From: VRUE01 sp963753585 | GTDB taxonomy: Bacteria > Actinomycetota > Thermoleophilia > Solirubrobacterales > 70-9 | Reading direction: 5' to 3' | Assembly (NCBI GenBank): GCA_963753585.1 | Contig: CAVWCU010000001.1 | Location: 1,364,001-1,428,000 of the forward strand | Length of the DNA: 64,000 nt | Part shown: positions 26,276 through 35,764 of the stretch, piece by piece | How positions within the stretch are numbered: position 1 is the stretch's first letter | Layout: every line of letters begins with the position of its first letter | Notes under the pieces: model-generated | The model's database searches: none | What the model saw: the letters and a program-made list of their open reading frames with translations, nothing else | What the model was told of the DNA's origin: nothing | Position numbers and translations under genes: made by a program

Positions 26276-27617
26276 CCACGGGGGAAACGACGAGAATCGC
26301 CGCGTCGTCGTCTAGCGCTCCCTCGGTGAAGACGTGCAGCGCCCCCTCCAGCCGCTGGACCACATGAGCCGGGCTGTCCGCGCCGGTGAGATGCGTGCGC
26401 AGGCGCTCCTCGCCGAAGCGACCTTCGCCTCCCTCCGCCTCGATGATCCCGTCGGTGACGACGACGAGCTGCTGGCCCGGCTCGACCTGGCTGTGGCCGA
26501 TCCGCCATTTGCCGTCCGCAAAGGCTCCCAGCACCGGACCGGCTGGGGCGACCTCGCTCACGCCCCCCCCATCCACCAGCAGCGGCGGCAGATGCCCGGC
26601 CACCGCGATCCGGACCGGCTGGCTCGGGTCCTCGCTGAGCGCCAGCGCCGCGACGCTGCAGAGCGCCGTGCCGCGCCGCGCGAGCAGTGCCCGGTTGAGA
26701 GTAGCCAGCGCCGCGACGGGGTCGTCGGTGAGGATCGCCGCGGTGCGCAGCGTGTAGCGAGCCAGCGCGGTGATCGAGGCCGCCTGGGCGCCGCGACCGG
26801 TGACGTCGCCGACGACGAGCATCCAGCCGCCGGCGATGCGAAAGGCGTCGTAGAAGTCCCCACCCACCTCGTTCTCGGCACCCGCCGGCCGGTACATGGC
26901 AGCGAGCGACCAGCCGGGGATGTGGGGCAGGGGCGGCGGCAGCAGGCCGCGCTGGAGCGTGTCGGCGATCTCCGCCCGCGCCGCCTCGGCCCGCTCGAGG
27001 TCGGAGAAGAGCCCGCTGTTGTCGAGGGCCAGGGCGACACGGCCGGAGAGGATCCAGGCGAACTGGGCATCGCGGGGCCTGTAGCGTCGGCCCGACCAGG
27101 CGACGCCCAGGGTCAAAGCTCCCGTCACCCTGCCGCGGGCCTTGAGGGGAAGGGTGATCGCCGAGCGCGCCTTCAGGCTGCGCAGGAACTCGAGATCAGC
27201 GCCTTCGTCGTGTGCGATCTCGCGCAGGTCCGCCTCCGTCATCCGCTCGAAGAAACGCAGCTCGGGCGCCGGCCCGCCCTCGCCGAGCACCATGCCCTCC
27301 GGAATCGACGGCTTGCGCTCCAGCAGCCCTCGTTCGGCGTGGAGGCCGGCACCAGGTGCCACCCGCACCGCGACGCGCCGCACGCTCCCGCTCTCGATCA
27401 CGTCGATCATGCAGAAGTCGGCCAGTGCCGGGACGATGACGTCGCAGATCGCTTCGAGCGTCTCCTCCAACGAAGCGGCCCCTTCGGATACTTCCGCCAC
27501 TTCGGCAAGCACCAGGAACCTGCGCTGCGCGCGCCGTCCCCTGACGATCAGGATGGCCAGGTAGGCGCAGGCCGCGGCGAGCGCCACAACCAGAATCGCT
27601 ATGGCGATCAAGTCCAT
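26262..27617 (-). CDS. PP2C-type (SpoIIE/RsbU) phosphatase with GAF-like sensor
   Basis: A 451-residue protein: one N-terminal membrane helix (residues 3-24), a GAF-like region (about 45-205), and a C-terminal SpoIIE phosphatase with GGDFYDAF and VVGDVTGRGAQAA metal-binding motifs and VVTDGIIEAE. Such enzymes dephosphorylate an anti-anti-sigma factor to release the sigma factor. An STAS-domain partner is not seen in the window. TAGAGT ends 7 nt before the ATG. Confidence 0.9.
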   Translation of the reverse strand: MDLIAIAILVVALAAACAYLAILIVRGRRAQRRFLVLAEVAEVSEGAASLEETLEAICDVIVPALADFCMIDVIESGSVRRVAVRVAPGAGLHAERGLLERKPSIPEGMVLGEGGPAPELRFFERMTEADLREIAHDEGADLEFLRSLKARSAITLPLKARGRVTGALTLGVAWSGRRYRPRDAQFAWILSGRVALALDNSGLFSDLERAEAARAEIADTLQRGLLPPPLPHIPGWSLAAMYRPAGAENEVGGDFYDAFRIAGGWMLVVGDVTGRGAQAASITALARYTLRTAAILTDDPVAALATLNRALLARRGTALCSVAALALSEDPSQPVRIAVAGHLPPLLVDGGGVSEVAPAGPVLGAFADGKWRIGHSQVEPGQQLVVVTDGIIEAEGGEGRFGEERLRTHLTGADSPAHVVQRLEGALHVFTEGALDDDAAILVVSPVDGDD

Positions 27618-27698
27618 TCAACCGACTCTATGTTCGATTGCAGCGGGGGTCCAGCGCGTCGCCCGACGCAGCGCGCGGAAAGCTGATCCGCGAGCGCC

Positions 27699-28823
27699 CT
27701 ACGGCGTGGCCCGCAACGCCCTGGCGGACGCGCGCGGCACTGTGCGGGCGTCGCCCCCGGTCCAGGAGTTGAAGCGGTACCAGGACGGCTTCGCCTCGCG
27801 GTCGACGGTGAGCAAGCCGGCGGAGTCGCAGAACTGGCACGAGCCGGCCGCGTCGGTCCAGGAGAACCACCAGACGCCGCCGATCCGCCAGCGGTTGCGG
27901 TTTTCGCTCAGCATCGCGAAGGCCCGGTCCAGTTCGCGAGCCTGGCCGCGAGGGCCGCGCTCCCAGCGCGACTCGAACCCGTCGGAGCCCCAACCGAGCT
28001 CGGTCATGTAGAGCGGCGTCTCGGTGTCGCCGTTGATCTCCATCACCCGGCGCAGGTCTTCGATCTGGCCGAACATGGTGCCCGCGTCGGCGACGTACGG
28101 ATGCAGTGCCACACCGTCGAAATAGCGCTCGATCCCGGGGGTTTCGTAGACCCCGGCGAGGAAGACGTCGGACTCGATGTTCGGGGGGATCTGCAAGGGG
28201 CGCCCGAAGAGCCCGCCCATGATCACCGTCGAGCCGGGGTCGAGGCGATGCAGCAGCTGCCCCGAGATGCGGATCAGCCGCGAGAACCTCTCCGGATCCG
28301 GCTGGCGGGAGAAGGTGACGATGTTCTCCTCGTTCCAGATCTCCCACTGGCGGACCGGCATCCGGGGCAGCTCGCGGTTCTCGCGCCAGAAGCTGCCTTG
28401 CGGCCCGTAGCGCAGAACCGCGGCGCGCAGGAAACGGAGCCATTCCCGCCGCTGCCGGGCGCTGGTCACCGGCTCCCCGCCCAGCCGCGGCGAAACCCAG
28501 TCAGGGGTGCCCCAGATGAAGAAGTAGATGGTGATCCCGTGCGCAGCCGCGTGCCCGACCTGTTCGTCCAGCCACCACCATTCGGGATGGCGGCGGTCGG
28601 CGGCATCGGGCACGATCCCGGCCCAGTTCAGCGGCATGCGCACGCTCGTGATCCCCGCTTCCCGCATCAACTCGTAGTCGTTTCCGTCGGTGTGCCCCTG
28701 CGGCGACATCCCGATGAAGCCTGGCGGCGGCGCAAGCGTCAGCGACCCCGCCATGGCGGGAGTGAGCGCCAGCAGCGCCGCAGTCAAGGGAACGATCAGA
28801 AGCCTGCGCACGAGACCCGACAT
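27699..28823 (-). CDS. Secreted glycoside hydrolase, clan GH-A (GH5/GH39-like)
   Basis: A 374-residue protein with an N-terminal signal peptide (MSGLVRRLLIVPLTAALLAL, cleavage after about residue 26). A TIM-barrel retaining glycosidase is indicated by the acid/base motif QWEIWNEEN and the nucleophile in YMTELGWGSDGF. The substrate cannot be assigned. AAGG is 4 nt before the ATG. Confidence 0.85.
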   Translation of the reverse strand: MSGLVRRLLIVPLTAALLALTPAMAGSLTLAPPPGFIGMSPQGHTDGNDYELMREAGITSVRMPLNWAGIVPDAADRRHPEWWWLDEQVGHAAAHGITIYFFIWGTPDWVSPRLGGEPVTSARQRREWLRFLRAAVLRYGPQGSFWRENRELPRMPVRQWEIWNEENIVTFSRQPDPERFSRLIRISGQLLHRLDPGSTVIMGGLFGRPLQIPPNIESDVFLAGVYETPGIERYFDGVALHPYVADAGTMFGQIEDLRRVMEINGDTETPLYMTELGWGSDGFESRWERGPRGQARELDRAFAMLSENRNRWRIGGVWWFSWTDAAGSCQFCDSAGLLTVDREAKPSWYRFNSWTGGDARTVPRASARALRATP

Positions 28824-28881
28824 TGTGCCTTGTCGGGCAGCCGGGGCGGGATGGCGCCCTACGATCGGCCGGCGACGTTCA

Positions 28882-28955
28882 TCGGGGCGCCCGGATTTGA
28901 ACCGGGGACCTCACCGACCCGAACGGTGCGCGCTACCAGGCTGCGCCACGCCCCG
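28882..28955 (-). tRNA. tRNA-Pro (CGG anticodon)
   Basis: A 74-nt cloverleaf. The acceptor stem is CGGGGCG/CGCCCCG with discriminator A. The D arm holds GCGCAGCCTGGTAGCGC. The anticodon stem is CACCG/CGGTG around loop TTCGGGT, giving anticodon CGG. The T arm holds GGTTCAAATCC. The 3' CCA is not encoded. It reads CCG, a favoured proline codon in such a genome. Confidence 0.96.
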
Positions 28956-28987
28956 AGAGCGGCGATTATCCCAGACGGGGGACAGGG

Positions 28988-29737
28988 CTAGCGGACCGCC
29001 TCGATCGCGGCTTCGATCTGGGCGCGTGTCGGGCCGTCCTGGAGGGTGCGGGTGCCGGCGGGACCGCTGACGATCGCCGCCTGGCGCGTGCGGATGCCGA
29101 GGTCGGTGCCGAGCTGGTCGTAGCCTTCGAGCCGCTGCGCGACCGGGCTGCCGGTCTCGCGTTCGCGGTCGAGCACCTGCTTCCACTCGGCAACGTCGAG
29201 TTCGCCGACCGAGGCGGCAAGGGAGGCCATGAACTCGTCATCGATGCCGAAGCGCTCCGCTTCGTCCTGGTTGCGGAAGAAGAGATAGGTGTACTGCCAG
29301 CCGTAGCCCAGCTCGGCTGCCGCCTCGGCCCCGAAGAAGCCGAGCTGAACCGGGTTCTGCGCGACCGAGTAGTGGCGCATCAGCAGCTTGACGTCGCCTG
29401 GCCGGACAAAGCCTTCGACCAGGCCGGGAATCGTCCCCAGGAAGTCCTCGCGGCAGCTGGAGCACTGGAGGTCGTTGAAGACCTGAATCGAGACCGGCGC
29501 ATCGGCGGAGCCGAGCCGGTCCCCTTCCTGCGGTATCCCGCCGAAAGTGCCCTGCGCGTCAGCGATGCCGTCCACGCGAACCACTTCCGGGCCCGCCTCC
29601 TGGGTGGAGATGCTGACCACGGCATACCCCACCACCAGCAGGGCCAGGCCGAGCGCGAGGATCACCCAGATCCGGCCTCGGCGAGGGATCGGAACTGCTG
29701 TCGGGCTGACTTCCGGGTTCTCGGCTGTGGCAGACAT
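28988..29737 (-). CDS. DsbA-family membrane-anchored thiol oxidoreductase
   Basis: A 249-residue protein with one N-terminal membrane helix (about residues 23-45) and an extracytoplasmic thioredoxin-fold domain. The active site is QCSSCRED within VSIQVFNDLQCSSC, and helical insertion sequence follows. It probably catalyses disulfide formation in exported proteins. The open frame reaches 29794, but GATAAT ends 7 nt before ATG 29737, which favours that start and a leaderless mRNA. Confidence 0.85.
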   Translation of the reverse strand: MSATAENPEVSPTAVPIPRRGRIWVILALGLALLVVGYAVVSISTQEAGPEVVRVDGIADAQGTFGGIPQEGDRLGSADAPVSIQVFNDLQCSSCREDFLGTIPGLVEGFVRPGDVKLLMRHYSVAQNPVQLGFFGAEAAAELGYGWQYTYLFFRNQDEAERFGIDDEFMASLAASVGELDVAEWKQVLDRERETGSPVAQRLEGYDQLGTDLGIRTRQAAIVSGPAGTRTLQDGPTRAQIEAAIEAVR

Positions 29738-29860
29738 CGAGCTCATTATCGCGCCTGCGGCGCGCAGCCCGATCCCGCCACCGCGGCAATGCATTTGACA
29801 CGTTCGGCACGAGGGGTAAATTCCTTGCTACCTGGTTCTCAACGACAAGGGAGGTCCGCC

Positions 29861-30049
29861 GTGGCCAATCACCTCACCCCGTCCGAGCTTGCCGAGGAGC
29901 TTCACATGAAGCGTCAGGAGGTGATCGGCAGGTGCATGCAGCTGGGGGTTCCAATCTTCCACGGCCGCATCGACAAGACCCTCTTCCAGAGCTCGATGCG
30001 AAACCTGGACTCGATGAGCAGGGGGCAGGGGCGACCTCGCGCCACGTAG
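29861..30049 (+). CDS. Small protein with an IF-2 N-domain-like helix-turn-helix
   Basis: A 62-residue protein starting at GTG 29861 with a strong GGGAGG site 6 nt before it. Its core, LTPSELAEELHMKRQEVIGR followed by CMQLGVPIFHGRIDKTLF, resembles the short helical domain at the N-terminus of translation factor IF-2. Nucleic-acid binding is a guess. It precedes an acyl-CoA synthetase gene by 23 nt. Confidence 0.7.
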   Translation: MANHLTPSELAEELHMKRQEVIGRCMQLGVPIFHGRIDKTLFQSSMRNLDSMSRGQGRPRAT

Positions 30050-30072
30050 TGCTCAACTAGACTTCCCCCCGC

Positions 30073-31853
30073 ATGGAGCGGGGAACCAAATCGGTCACGC
30101 TTGCGGACCTGTTGCCGCTTTCCGCGAAGCTCTACGGCAGCTCCCCCGCGGTCTGCTTCAAGCAGGACGGCGAGTGGATCAAGCGCAGCTTCGATCAGGT
30201 CCAGGAGACCGTCCGCTCGCTCTCCCTCGGCCTGATCGACCTCGGCGTCGACAAAGGCGACAAGGTCTCGATCCTGGCCAACACCCGCCCCGAGTGGACC
30301 TACGTCGACTTCGCCGCGCTCTCTGCCGGGGCCGTCGTCGTCCCGATCTACCAGACCAACTCGCCCGAGGAGTGCCAGTACGTGCTGGAGAACTCCGACG
30401 CGAAGGTCGTCGTGGTCGAGGACGAGGAGCAGATGGAGAAGATCCGCGCGGTCCGCGACCAGCTGCCCCTGCTCGAGCACGTCGTGCGGATGACCGGTTC
30501 CAGCGACGACGCGATCTCGCTCGAGGACCTGGCCGCGCGTGGCGCCGGCCGCGAGACCGCCGAGTGGGAGTCCCGCTGGCAGTCGGTCACGCCGGAGGAC
30601 ATCTGCACTTTCATCTACACCTCCGGCACGACCGGCCCCCCCAAGGGCTGCGTCATCAGCCACGGCAACTACCGGGCGATGCTGGACATGGTCCAGGAGA
30701 ACAGCGTCATCGAGGGCGAAGACGTCACCTACCTCTTCCTCCCCCTCGCCCACTCCTTCGCCCTGCTGATCCAGCTCGGCAGCTTCGACCTCGGCGCCAC
30801 CCTCGCATACTGGGAGCGCGACCCGCTGAAGGTCCTGCCCAACCTGGCCGAGCTGAAACCGACTTACTTCCCGTCCGTGCCGCGGATCTTCGAGAAGATC
30901 TACGCGGCGGCGACCAGCGCCGTCGAGAAAGAGGGCGGCCTCAAAAAGGCGATCTTCAACTGGGCGATATCGACCGGCAAGAAGGTCCGCGCGCTCGAAC
31001 GGTCCGGCCGCGAGCCCGGCTTCCTGCTGCGCAAGCAGTACGAGTTCGCCGACAAAAGGTCCTCTCCAAGATCCGCGGCCTCTTCGGCGGCAACCTGCGG
31101 CTCGCCGTCTCCGGAGCCGCCCCGATCAACCCCGACATCCTGCGCTTCTTCGACGCCGCAGGTGTGCTCGTGCTCGAGGGCTGGGGGATGACCGAGACCT
31201 CCACCGCGGCGACGATCTCCACCCCCGACGACTTCAAGATCGGCACGATCGGCAAACCGTTCCCGGGCTGCGAGGTAAAGATCGCCGAGGACGGCGAGAT
31301 CCTGGTCAAGGGCCCCAACGTCTTCCAGGGCTACTACAAGAACGAGCAGGCGACCCGCGAGACGATCGTCGACGGCTGGCTTCACACCGGCGACATCGGC
31401 GAGGTCGACGAGGACGGCTTCCTCAAGATCACCGGCCGCAAGAAGGACATCATCATCACCGCGGGCGGCAAGAACATCACCCCGGCCAACCTCGAGAACG
31501 AGATCAAGCAGCACCCGCTGGTCTCCCAATGCGTCGTCGTCGGCGACCGCAAGCCCTACCTCGTCGCCCTCGTCACCCTGGACCCCGAAGAAGCGGTCGC
31601 CTACGCCTCCGAGCACGGCCTGCCCGAGGATCCCGAGCAGCTGGCGGCCAATGCCGACGTGCGCCAGTCGATCGAAGACCACGTGGCGAAGATCAACGAG
31701 AAATTCGCCCGGGTCGAGCAGGTGAAGAAGATCGCGATCCTGCCCAGGGACCTGTCGCAGGAAGGCGGCGAGCTGACGCCGACGCTGAAGGTAAAGCGAG
31801 CGGTCGTCGCCGCCAAGCACGAGCGCGAGATCGAGCAGCTCTACGCGAGCTGA
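30073..31853 (+). pseudogene. Long-chain acyl-CoA synthetase (AMP-forming), one frameshift
   Basis: Activates fatty acids via acyl-AMP. The first frame carries TFIYTSGTTGPPKGCVISHGN (P-loop) and continues to YEFADK at about 31057. Family sequence then resumes in another frame as VLSKIRGLFGG, with GWGMTETS, WLHTGDIGEVDEDGFLKITGRKKD and a normal C-terminus. The break lies in GACAAAAGGTCC. One missing A in that run would restore DKKVLSK, so a homopolymer sequencing error or a very recent mutation is likely. Intact length would be about 593 residues. Confidence 0.85.
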
Positions 31854-31865
31854 GGTACAGCGGCT

Positions 31866-33113
31866 CTACGACGCCTCGCCGGACTGGCGCAGGAGGGCAG
31901 AGGTGGTCTGCTCCAGGACCCGCCGCCAGGCGGACATCTGCTCGGGCTCCTCTTCAGCCGCTCGCTCGACGACGCGGCGAACGCGGCGCCCGGAGATCTC
32001 CAAGCCGTGGCGCTCGGCGATCTCCTTGTAGCGATCGTAGTCCTTGGCCAGCGTCGCGGTCACCGATTCGAAGCCGTGACGGGCGATCTTCAGCCGCCGC
32101 GAGTAGTCCATGATCGGCGTGCCGAACATCAGCTCGTCGTTGGGCTCGGGCTCCACCAGGATGATGTCGACGCCGGGGTAGCGCTCCTGCCACATCTCGA
32201 CCGCCTGGTGAAGACGGGCGTGGGCGATCAGGCGGAAGGTCTGGTTGGCGATCGCCGGCAGGCCCATGTCGGAGACCCGCCGCACGCGGGTGCCGAACAC
32301 GGTCGGGATCGTCTTCTCGAAGTCGTTGACGAAGGGGACGAGCGGGTTGACGACGACGATGAACTTGGCTCCCTTTTCGACCGCGATATCGACGTTCGTG
32401 GTCGAGCGGATGCCGCCGTCGACCATCTGGCGGCCCTTCAGGTCGACGGGCTTGTAGACGATCGGCAGCGCGGTCGAGCATTGGATCGCCTTGGAGATCG
32501 GCACGTCGTTCCAACCCTCCTCGCCGAAGACGATGCGCTCGCAGGTGTCGAGGTCCGTAGCCGTCAGGTAGAGCTCTTTGTCGAGCAGGCGGAAGTCGTC
32601 GAGCCGACCGTCTTCGGAGAGTGCCCCTTCGACGTAGTCTGCGACGCCCCCGTTGGAGTAGAAGCCGGTCGGCAGAGCGTCAGCGAGGCCGACGCCGATG
32701 TCGATAGCCGAGAAGTCCCCCATCCGCGCGAGGCTGCGCATCAGCTCCAGCGTGCGCAGCGGCAGCATCGCGGCCTTCTGGGCGAAGCCGAGGTAGTTGG
32801 GCTTCAGCACCTTGCCGAGGTTGAGGTCCTCCAGCTCGGAGGGGATGCGCCGGTTGATCACCTGCATCATCTCGTCGGGGGTGACGCCGTTGGCGAGCAT
32901 CCCCGCCACGAACGATCCGGCGCTGGTGCCGACGTAGACGTCGAAGTTGTTGATCGTGCTGTTGACCGCGAGCAGGTCGAGGGCTCGCAGGGCGCCGATC
33001 TCGTATACACCGCCGGTGAAGCCGCCGCCACCCAGGACCAGGGCCGTCTTCGACGGGCGCTTGCGGGAGCGCCGCCGTCGCGGTTGCGACTCTATGTCCA
33101 CAACTTTGCCCAT
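31866..33113 (-). CDS. Patatin-like phospholipase
   Basis: A serine lipid hydrolase with a Ser-Asp dyad. The oxyanion loop LGGGGFTGGVYEIGAL, the nucleophile motif GTSAGS and the Asp motif VDGGIRS are all present, in about 415 residues. Residues after 300 are less conserved and helical. ATG 33113 has GATAAT 8 nt upstream; ATG 33119 in the same frame is the alternative. It is divergent from the PBP4 gene. Confidence 0.88.
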   Translation of the reverse strand: MGKVVDIESQPRRRRSRKRPSKTALVLGGGGFTGGVYEIGALRALDLLAVNSTINNFDVYVGTSAGSFVAGMLANGVTPDEMMQVINRRIPSELEDLNLGKVLKPNYLGFAQKAAMLPLRTLELMRSLARMGDFSAIDIGVGLADALPTGFYSNGGVADYVEGALSEDGRLDDFRLLDKELYLTATDLDTCERIVFGEEGWNDVPISKAIQCSTALPIVYKPVDLKGRQMVDGGIRSTTNVDIAVEKGAKFIVVVNPLVPFVNDFEKTIPTVFGTRVRRVSDMGLPAIANQTFRLIAHARLHQAVEMWQERYPGVDIILVEPEPNDELMFGTPIMDYSRRLKIARHGFESVTATLAKDYDRYKEIAERHGLEISGRRVRRVVERAAEEEPEQMSAWRRVLEQTTSALLRQSGEAS

Positions 33114-33120
33114 AAACATG

Positions 33121-33128
33121 CATTATCC
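33121..33128. promoter_or_regulatory. Overlapping divergent -10 boxes (patatin / PBP4)
   Basis: CATTATCC on the plus strand reads GGATAATG on the minus strand. TTATCC ends 6 nt before the PBP4 GTG, and GATAAT ends 8 nt before patatin ATG 33113. The two genes are 21 nt apart, so their polymerases would compete for the same DNA. Confidence 0.5.
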
Positions 33129-33134
33129 CACTCA

Positions 33135-34388
33135 GTGAGGCGAACTCCGGCAGCTATTGCCGCGATTTGCGGGCTCCTTGCCGTCTTCCTCTTCGCGGTG
33201 GCAACCCAGGCGAGTGCCGCCGAGCTGCGCTGTTCGGCGCTCCAGGCCCGGCTCGTGCACGGCGGGGGTGCCGCCAGCGGCCTCTTCGTCATCGATGGCG
33301 AAACCGGCCGGCCACTGTGCGCCCGTGCGGCCAAGCGCCGGCGACCACTCGCTTCGAACATGAAGCTGTTCACCACTGCAACCGCCCTCGGGCGCTTCGG
33401 GGCCCAGGCGCGCCTCTCCACCCGGGTCCTCGGCGAAGGGCAGATCGACGCGAACGGCGTTCTGCACGGCAGCCTCTACTTGAAGGGGGGCGGCGACCCG
33501 GCCCTGGGCACACCGGGGTTCTACGGCCGCTTCCTCGGTGGGCTGGGCACAAACCTCTTCGCACTCCAGCGCCAGCTGCGCCAGGCCGGCCTGCGAGCTG
33601 TCACCGGTCGCCTTTACGCGGACGACACCGTCTTCGACCGGCTGCGTGGCGTCGCCGACTCCGGCTACGCGACCAGCTCCTACATCGGCCCCCTCTCGGG
33701 GCTCTCACTCAACTCCGGCTACAGCAGCTCCAGCGGCGCCGGCTTCGCCTCAGACCCAGCCAAGGTAGCGGCCCGCAAGCTCGCCCGGGCCTTGCGTGGC
33801 GCCGATGTACGCGTCCCGACCACGGTCGCCCTGAGGCCCGCACCGGACAGCGCCGAGACCCTGGCTGCCGTCCACTCGCCGAGCATCGAGCTGCTGGCCG
33901 AGGCCACCAATGTGCCCTCGAACAACTTCTTCGCCGAGATGCTGATGAAAGGAATCGGCGCCCGCTTCGGCGAGGCCGGCAGCACCGCCGGCGGGGCCGC
34001 CGTGGTCGAGAGCTTCGCCCGCGATCGCGGCGCTGCCCTGCACGCGGTCGACGGCTCGGGCCTAACCCGTTCCAACGCCGCCTCGCCCGCCGCCGTCGTG
34101 CGCTTCTTGCGCGCGGTTCACGACGAAGAGATCGGCGACGACTTCGTCCAGTCGCTCGCCCTCACCGGCCACGAGGGCACGGTCGCCGACCGCATGCGCG
34201 GAACCGCCGCCTTCGGCCGCTGCCGCACCAAGACCGGCACCCTGACCGGCATCAGCAACCTCTCCGGCTACTGCTTCAACCGCAGCGGCAAGCTGACGAT
34301 CTTCTCGATCCTGATGGGAAGCGTGCGAGATCTAGGTCTCGCTCACTACGAGCAAGACCAAATCGCCGCCGAAATCGCCGGCTACTGA
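33135..34388 (+). CDS. dacB: D-Ala-D-Ala carboxypeptidase/endopeptidase (PBP4, S13 family)
   Basis: An exported peptidoglycan hydrolase of 417 residues with a signal peptide (residues 1-29). The penicillin-binding motifs are S74-N-M-K77, SNN (in VPSNNFFAEML) and KTGT (in CRTKTGTLTGISNLSGY). The GTG start at 33135 is the first after the divergent promoter. It ends in a 7-nt overlap with a convergent small gene. Confidence 0.9.
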   Translation: MRRTPAAIAAICGLLAVFLFAVATQASAAELRCSALQARLVHGGGAASGLFVIDGETGRPLCARAAKRRRPLASNMKLFTTATALGRFGAQARLSTRVLGEGQIDANGVLHGSLYLKGGGDPALGTPGFYGRFLGGLGTNLFALQRQLRQAGLRAVTGRLYADDTVFDRLRGVADSGYATSSYIGPLSGLSLNSGYSSSSGAGFASDPAKVAARKLARALRGADVRVPTTVALRPAPDSAETLAAVHSPSIELLAEATNVPSNNFFAEMLMKGIGARFGEAGSTAGGAAVVESFARDRGAALHAVDGSGLTRSNAASPAAVVRFLRAVHDEEIGDDFVQSLALTGHEGTVADRMRGTAAFGRCRTKTGTLTGISNLSGYCFNRSGKLTIFSILMGSVRDLGLAHYEQDQIAAEIAGY

Positions 34389-34597
34389 GACCGCGTGCGC
34401 TGGTCTTTCCGGCGTTTGTCTCGCTCATCGAGGAAGTGGTAAACGCCGAAGGCGGTGAAAAACGTCGCCAAGGCCACCGCGCCCAGAGGCCCGTCTCCAG
34501 AATTCCTGAAGATCAGGACTCCACCGACGAGAACGACCATCGATACGGCCAGGCCGATATTTGCGTAGCGAATCAACTGTTTCATGTTCTCACCCAT
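34382..34597 (-). CDS. Small membrane protein, two predicted helices
   Basis: A 71-residue protein with helices at about residues 10-30 and 38-56 and a very basic tail (DERDKRRKDQRTRSQ). No family is recognised. It follows another small membrane-protein gene after 9 nt and converges on dacB. Base composition is a little less GC-rich than neighbouring genes. Confidence 0.6.
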   Translation of the reverse strand: MGENMKQLIRYANIGLAVSMVVLVGGVLIFRNSGDGPLGAVALATFFTAFGVYHFLDERDKRRKDQRTRSQ

Positions 34598-34606
34598 GCA
34601 GACAAA

Positions 34607-34837
34607 TCACCTCGTTAGAGCATAGTGCAGGACCAAGTCGACAAGAGCTAGCACGGCTCCGATGCCTCCGCCGACGTATCCGCTGGCGAGTGCGTCTTCC
34701 TCGACGGCCCCTCTCGAAGATCCTCGAATCAACCCCAGGATTCCCGCAGCGACACCCCCAAGCACTACACCTGCGCCAACCGCTGTCGCGGTAGCCTCGA
34801 ACACAGCCGTCAAGGGTCCGATCTGCGCGAGAGCCAT
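34607..34837 (-). CDS. Small Gly/Ala-rich membrane protein
   Basis: A 76-residue protein with two helices (about residues 14-38 and 52-72) rich in Gly, Ala and Val; family unknown. Tandem arrangement with the following gene suggests a two-gene operon. The ATG at 34837 was chosen as the first in frame. Confidence 0.6.
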   Translation of the reverse strand: MALAQIGPLTAVFEATATAVGAGVVLGGVAAGILGLIRGSSRGAVEEDALASGYVGGGIGAVLALVDLVLHYALTR

Positions 34838-34954
34838 GCGAAGACCTTGGCAGCAGCCAATTCACGCGTGGCGCGCAGAATGTGCCGCGAGTGCAACCTC
34901 TTTTCGAGCAGATGCACCGGCGCGCCCCCCGCCCCGCGGCCTAGAATCGATCCA

Positions 34955-35764
34955 ATGCGAGTACTACTGACCAACGACGACGGGATCACCGCCCCCGGCC
35001 TGCAGGCCGTACGCCGAGCCCTGCGCGAGATCGAGGGGGTTGAGATCGACGTGATCGCGCCCGACTCGAACCGCAGCGCGACCGCGCGCAGCATTACGAC
35101 GCGCTCGCCGCTGAGCATTGAGGAGGTCGAGTTCGGCGACGGCGACGTGGGCTACGCCACCGATGGGACCCCGGTCGACTGCGTTCGCTTCGCCGAGCTG
35201 GGCCTGGTCGGCCACCGGCCCGACCTGATCGTCTCCGGCATCAACCACGGCGCCAACCTCGGCGACGACATCACCTACTCGGGCACGGTCGCCGCGGCCT
35301 TCGAGGGGATCGTGCTCGGCATCCCCGCCCTCGCGGTCTCCCAGCAATCCTCCGGTGGCGGTATGGGCTACGTCAGCGGGCGCTTCGACTTCGCCGCCGC
35401 CGCTCCCTTCGCGGCCGAGCTGGTGCGGTGCCTGATCGCCGAGCCGATGCCGGAGGCGACGCTGATCAACGTCAACTGCCCCGCCGGCGAACCGCAGGGC
35501 GTCGAGGTGACCAAGCTCGGCAAACGGATCTACAACGACGAGCTGAAGCTGGTGGGCGAGGAGGGCGGCAGGCGCCACTACGAGATCTACGGCTGGCAGC
35601 CCGGCTACGAGGAGATCGAAGGGACCGACCTCAACGCCGTCGCGCAAAAGCGGATCTCGGTCACGCCGATCCACTTCGACCTCACCGACCAGGGCGGGCT
35701 GGAGAAGCTGCGCGGTTGGGACTTCGACGAGATGCTGGCTGCGAGCGCCCCCACGTCGGTGTGA
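34955..35764 (+). CDS. surE: 5'/3'-nucleotidase SurE
   Basis: A metal-dependent nucleoside monophosphate phosphatase of 269 residues. MRVLLTNDDGITAPGL at the N-terminus holds the metal-binding DD pair, and SGINHGANLGDDITYSGTVAAA is the diagnostic second block. TAGAAT ends 7 nt before the ATG. The 3' end overlaps ligA (GTGA). Confidence 0.94.
   Translation: MRVLLTNDDGITAPGLQAVRRALREIEGVEIDVIAPDSNRSATARSITTRSPLSIEEVEFGDGDVGYATDGTPVDCVRFAELGLVGHRPDLIVSGINHGANLGDDITYSGTVAAAFEGIVLGIPALAVSQQSSGGGMGYVSGRFDFAAAAPFAAELVRCLIAEPMPEATLINVNCPAGEPQGVEVTKLGKRIYNDELKLVGEEGGRRHYEIYGWQPGYEEIEGTDLNAVAQKRISVTPIHFDLTDQGGLEKLRGWDFDEMLAASAPTSV

Noticed and set aside
29861..30049. Part of a full translation factor IF-2
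   Set aside because: The gene stops after 62 codons and a separate enzyme gene follows; only the short N-domain-like motif is present.
31050..31062. Programmed frameshift in the acyl-CoA synthetase
   Set aside because: The A-run does not form a proper slippery heptamer in the zero frame and no downstream stimulator is evident; a one-base indel is simpler.
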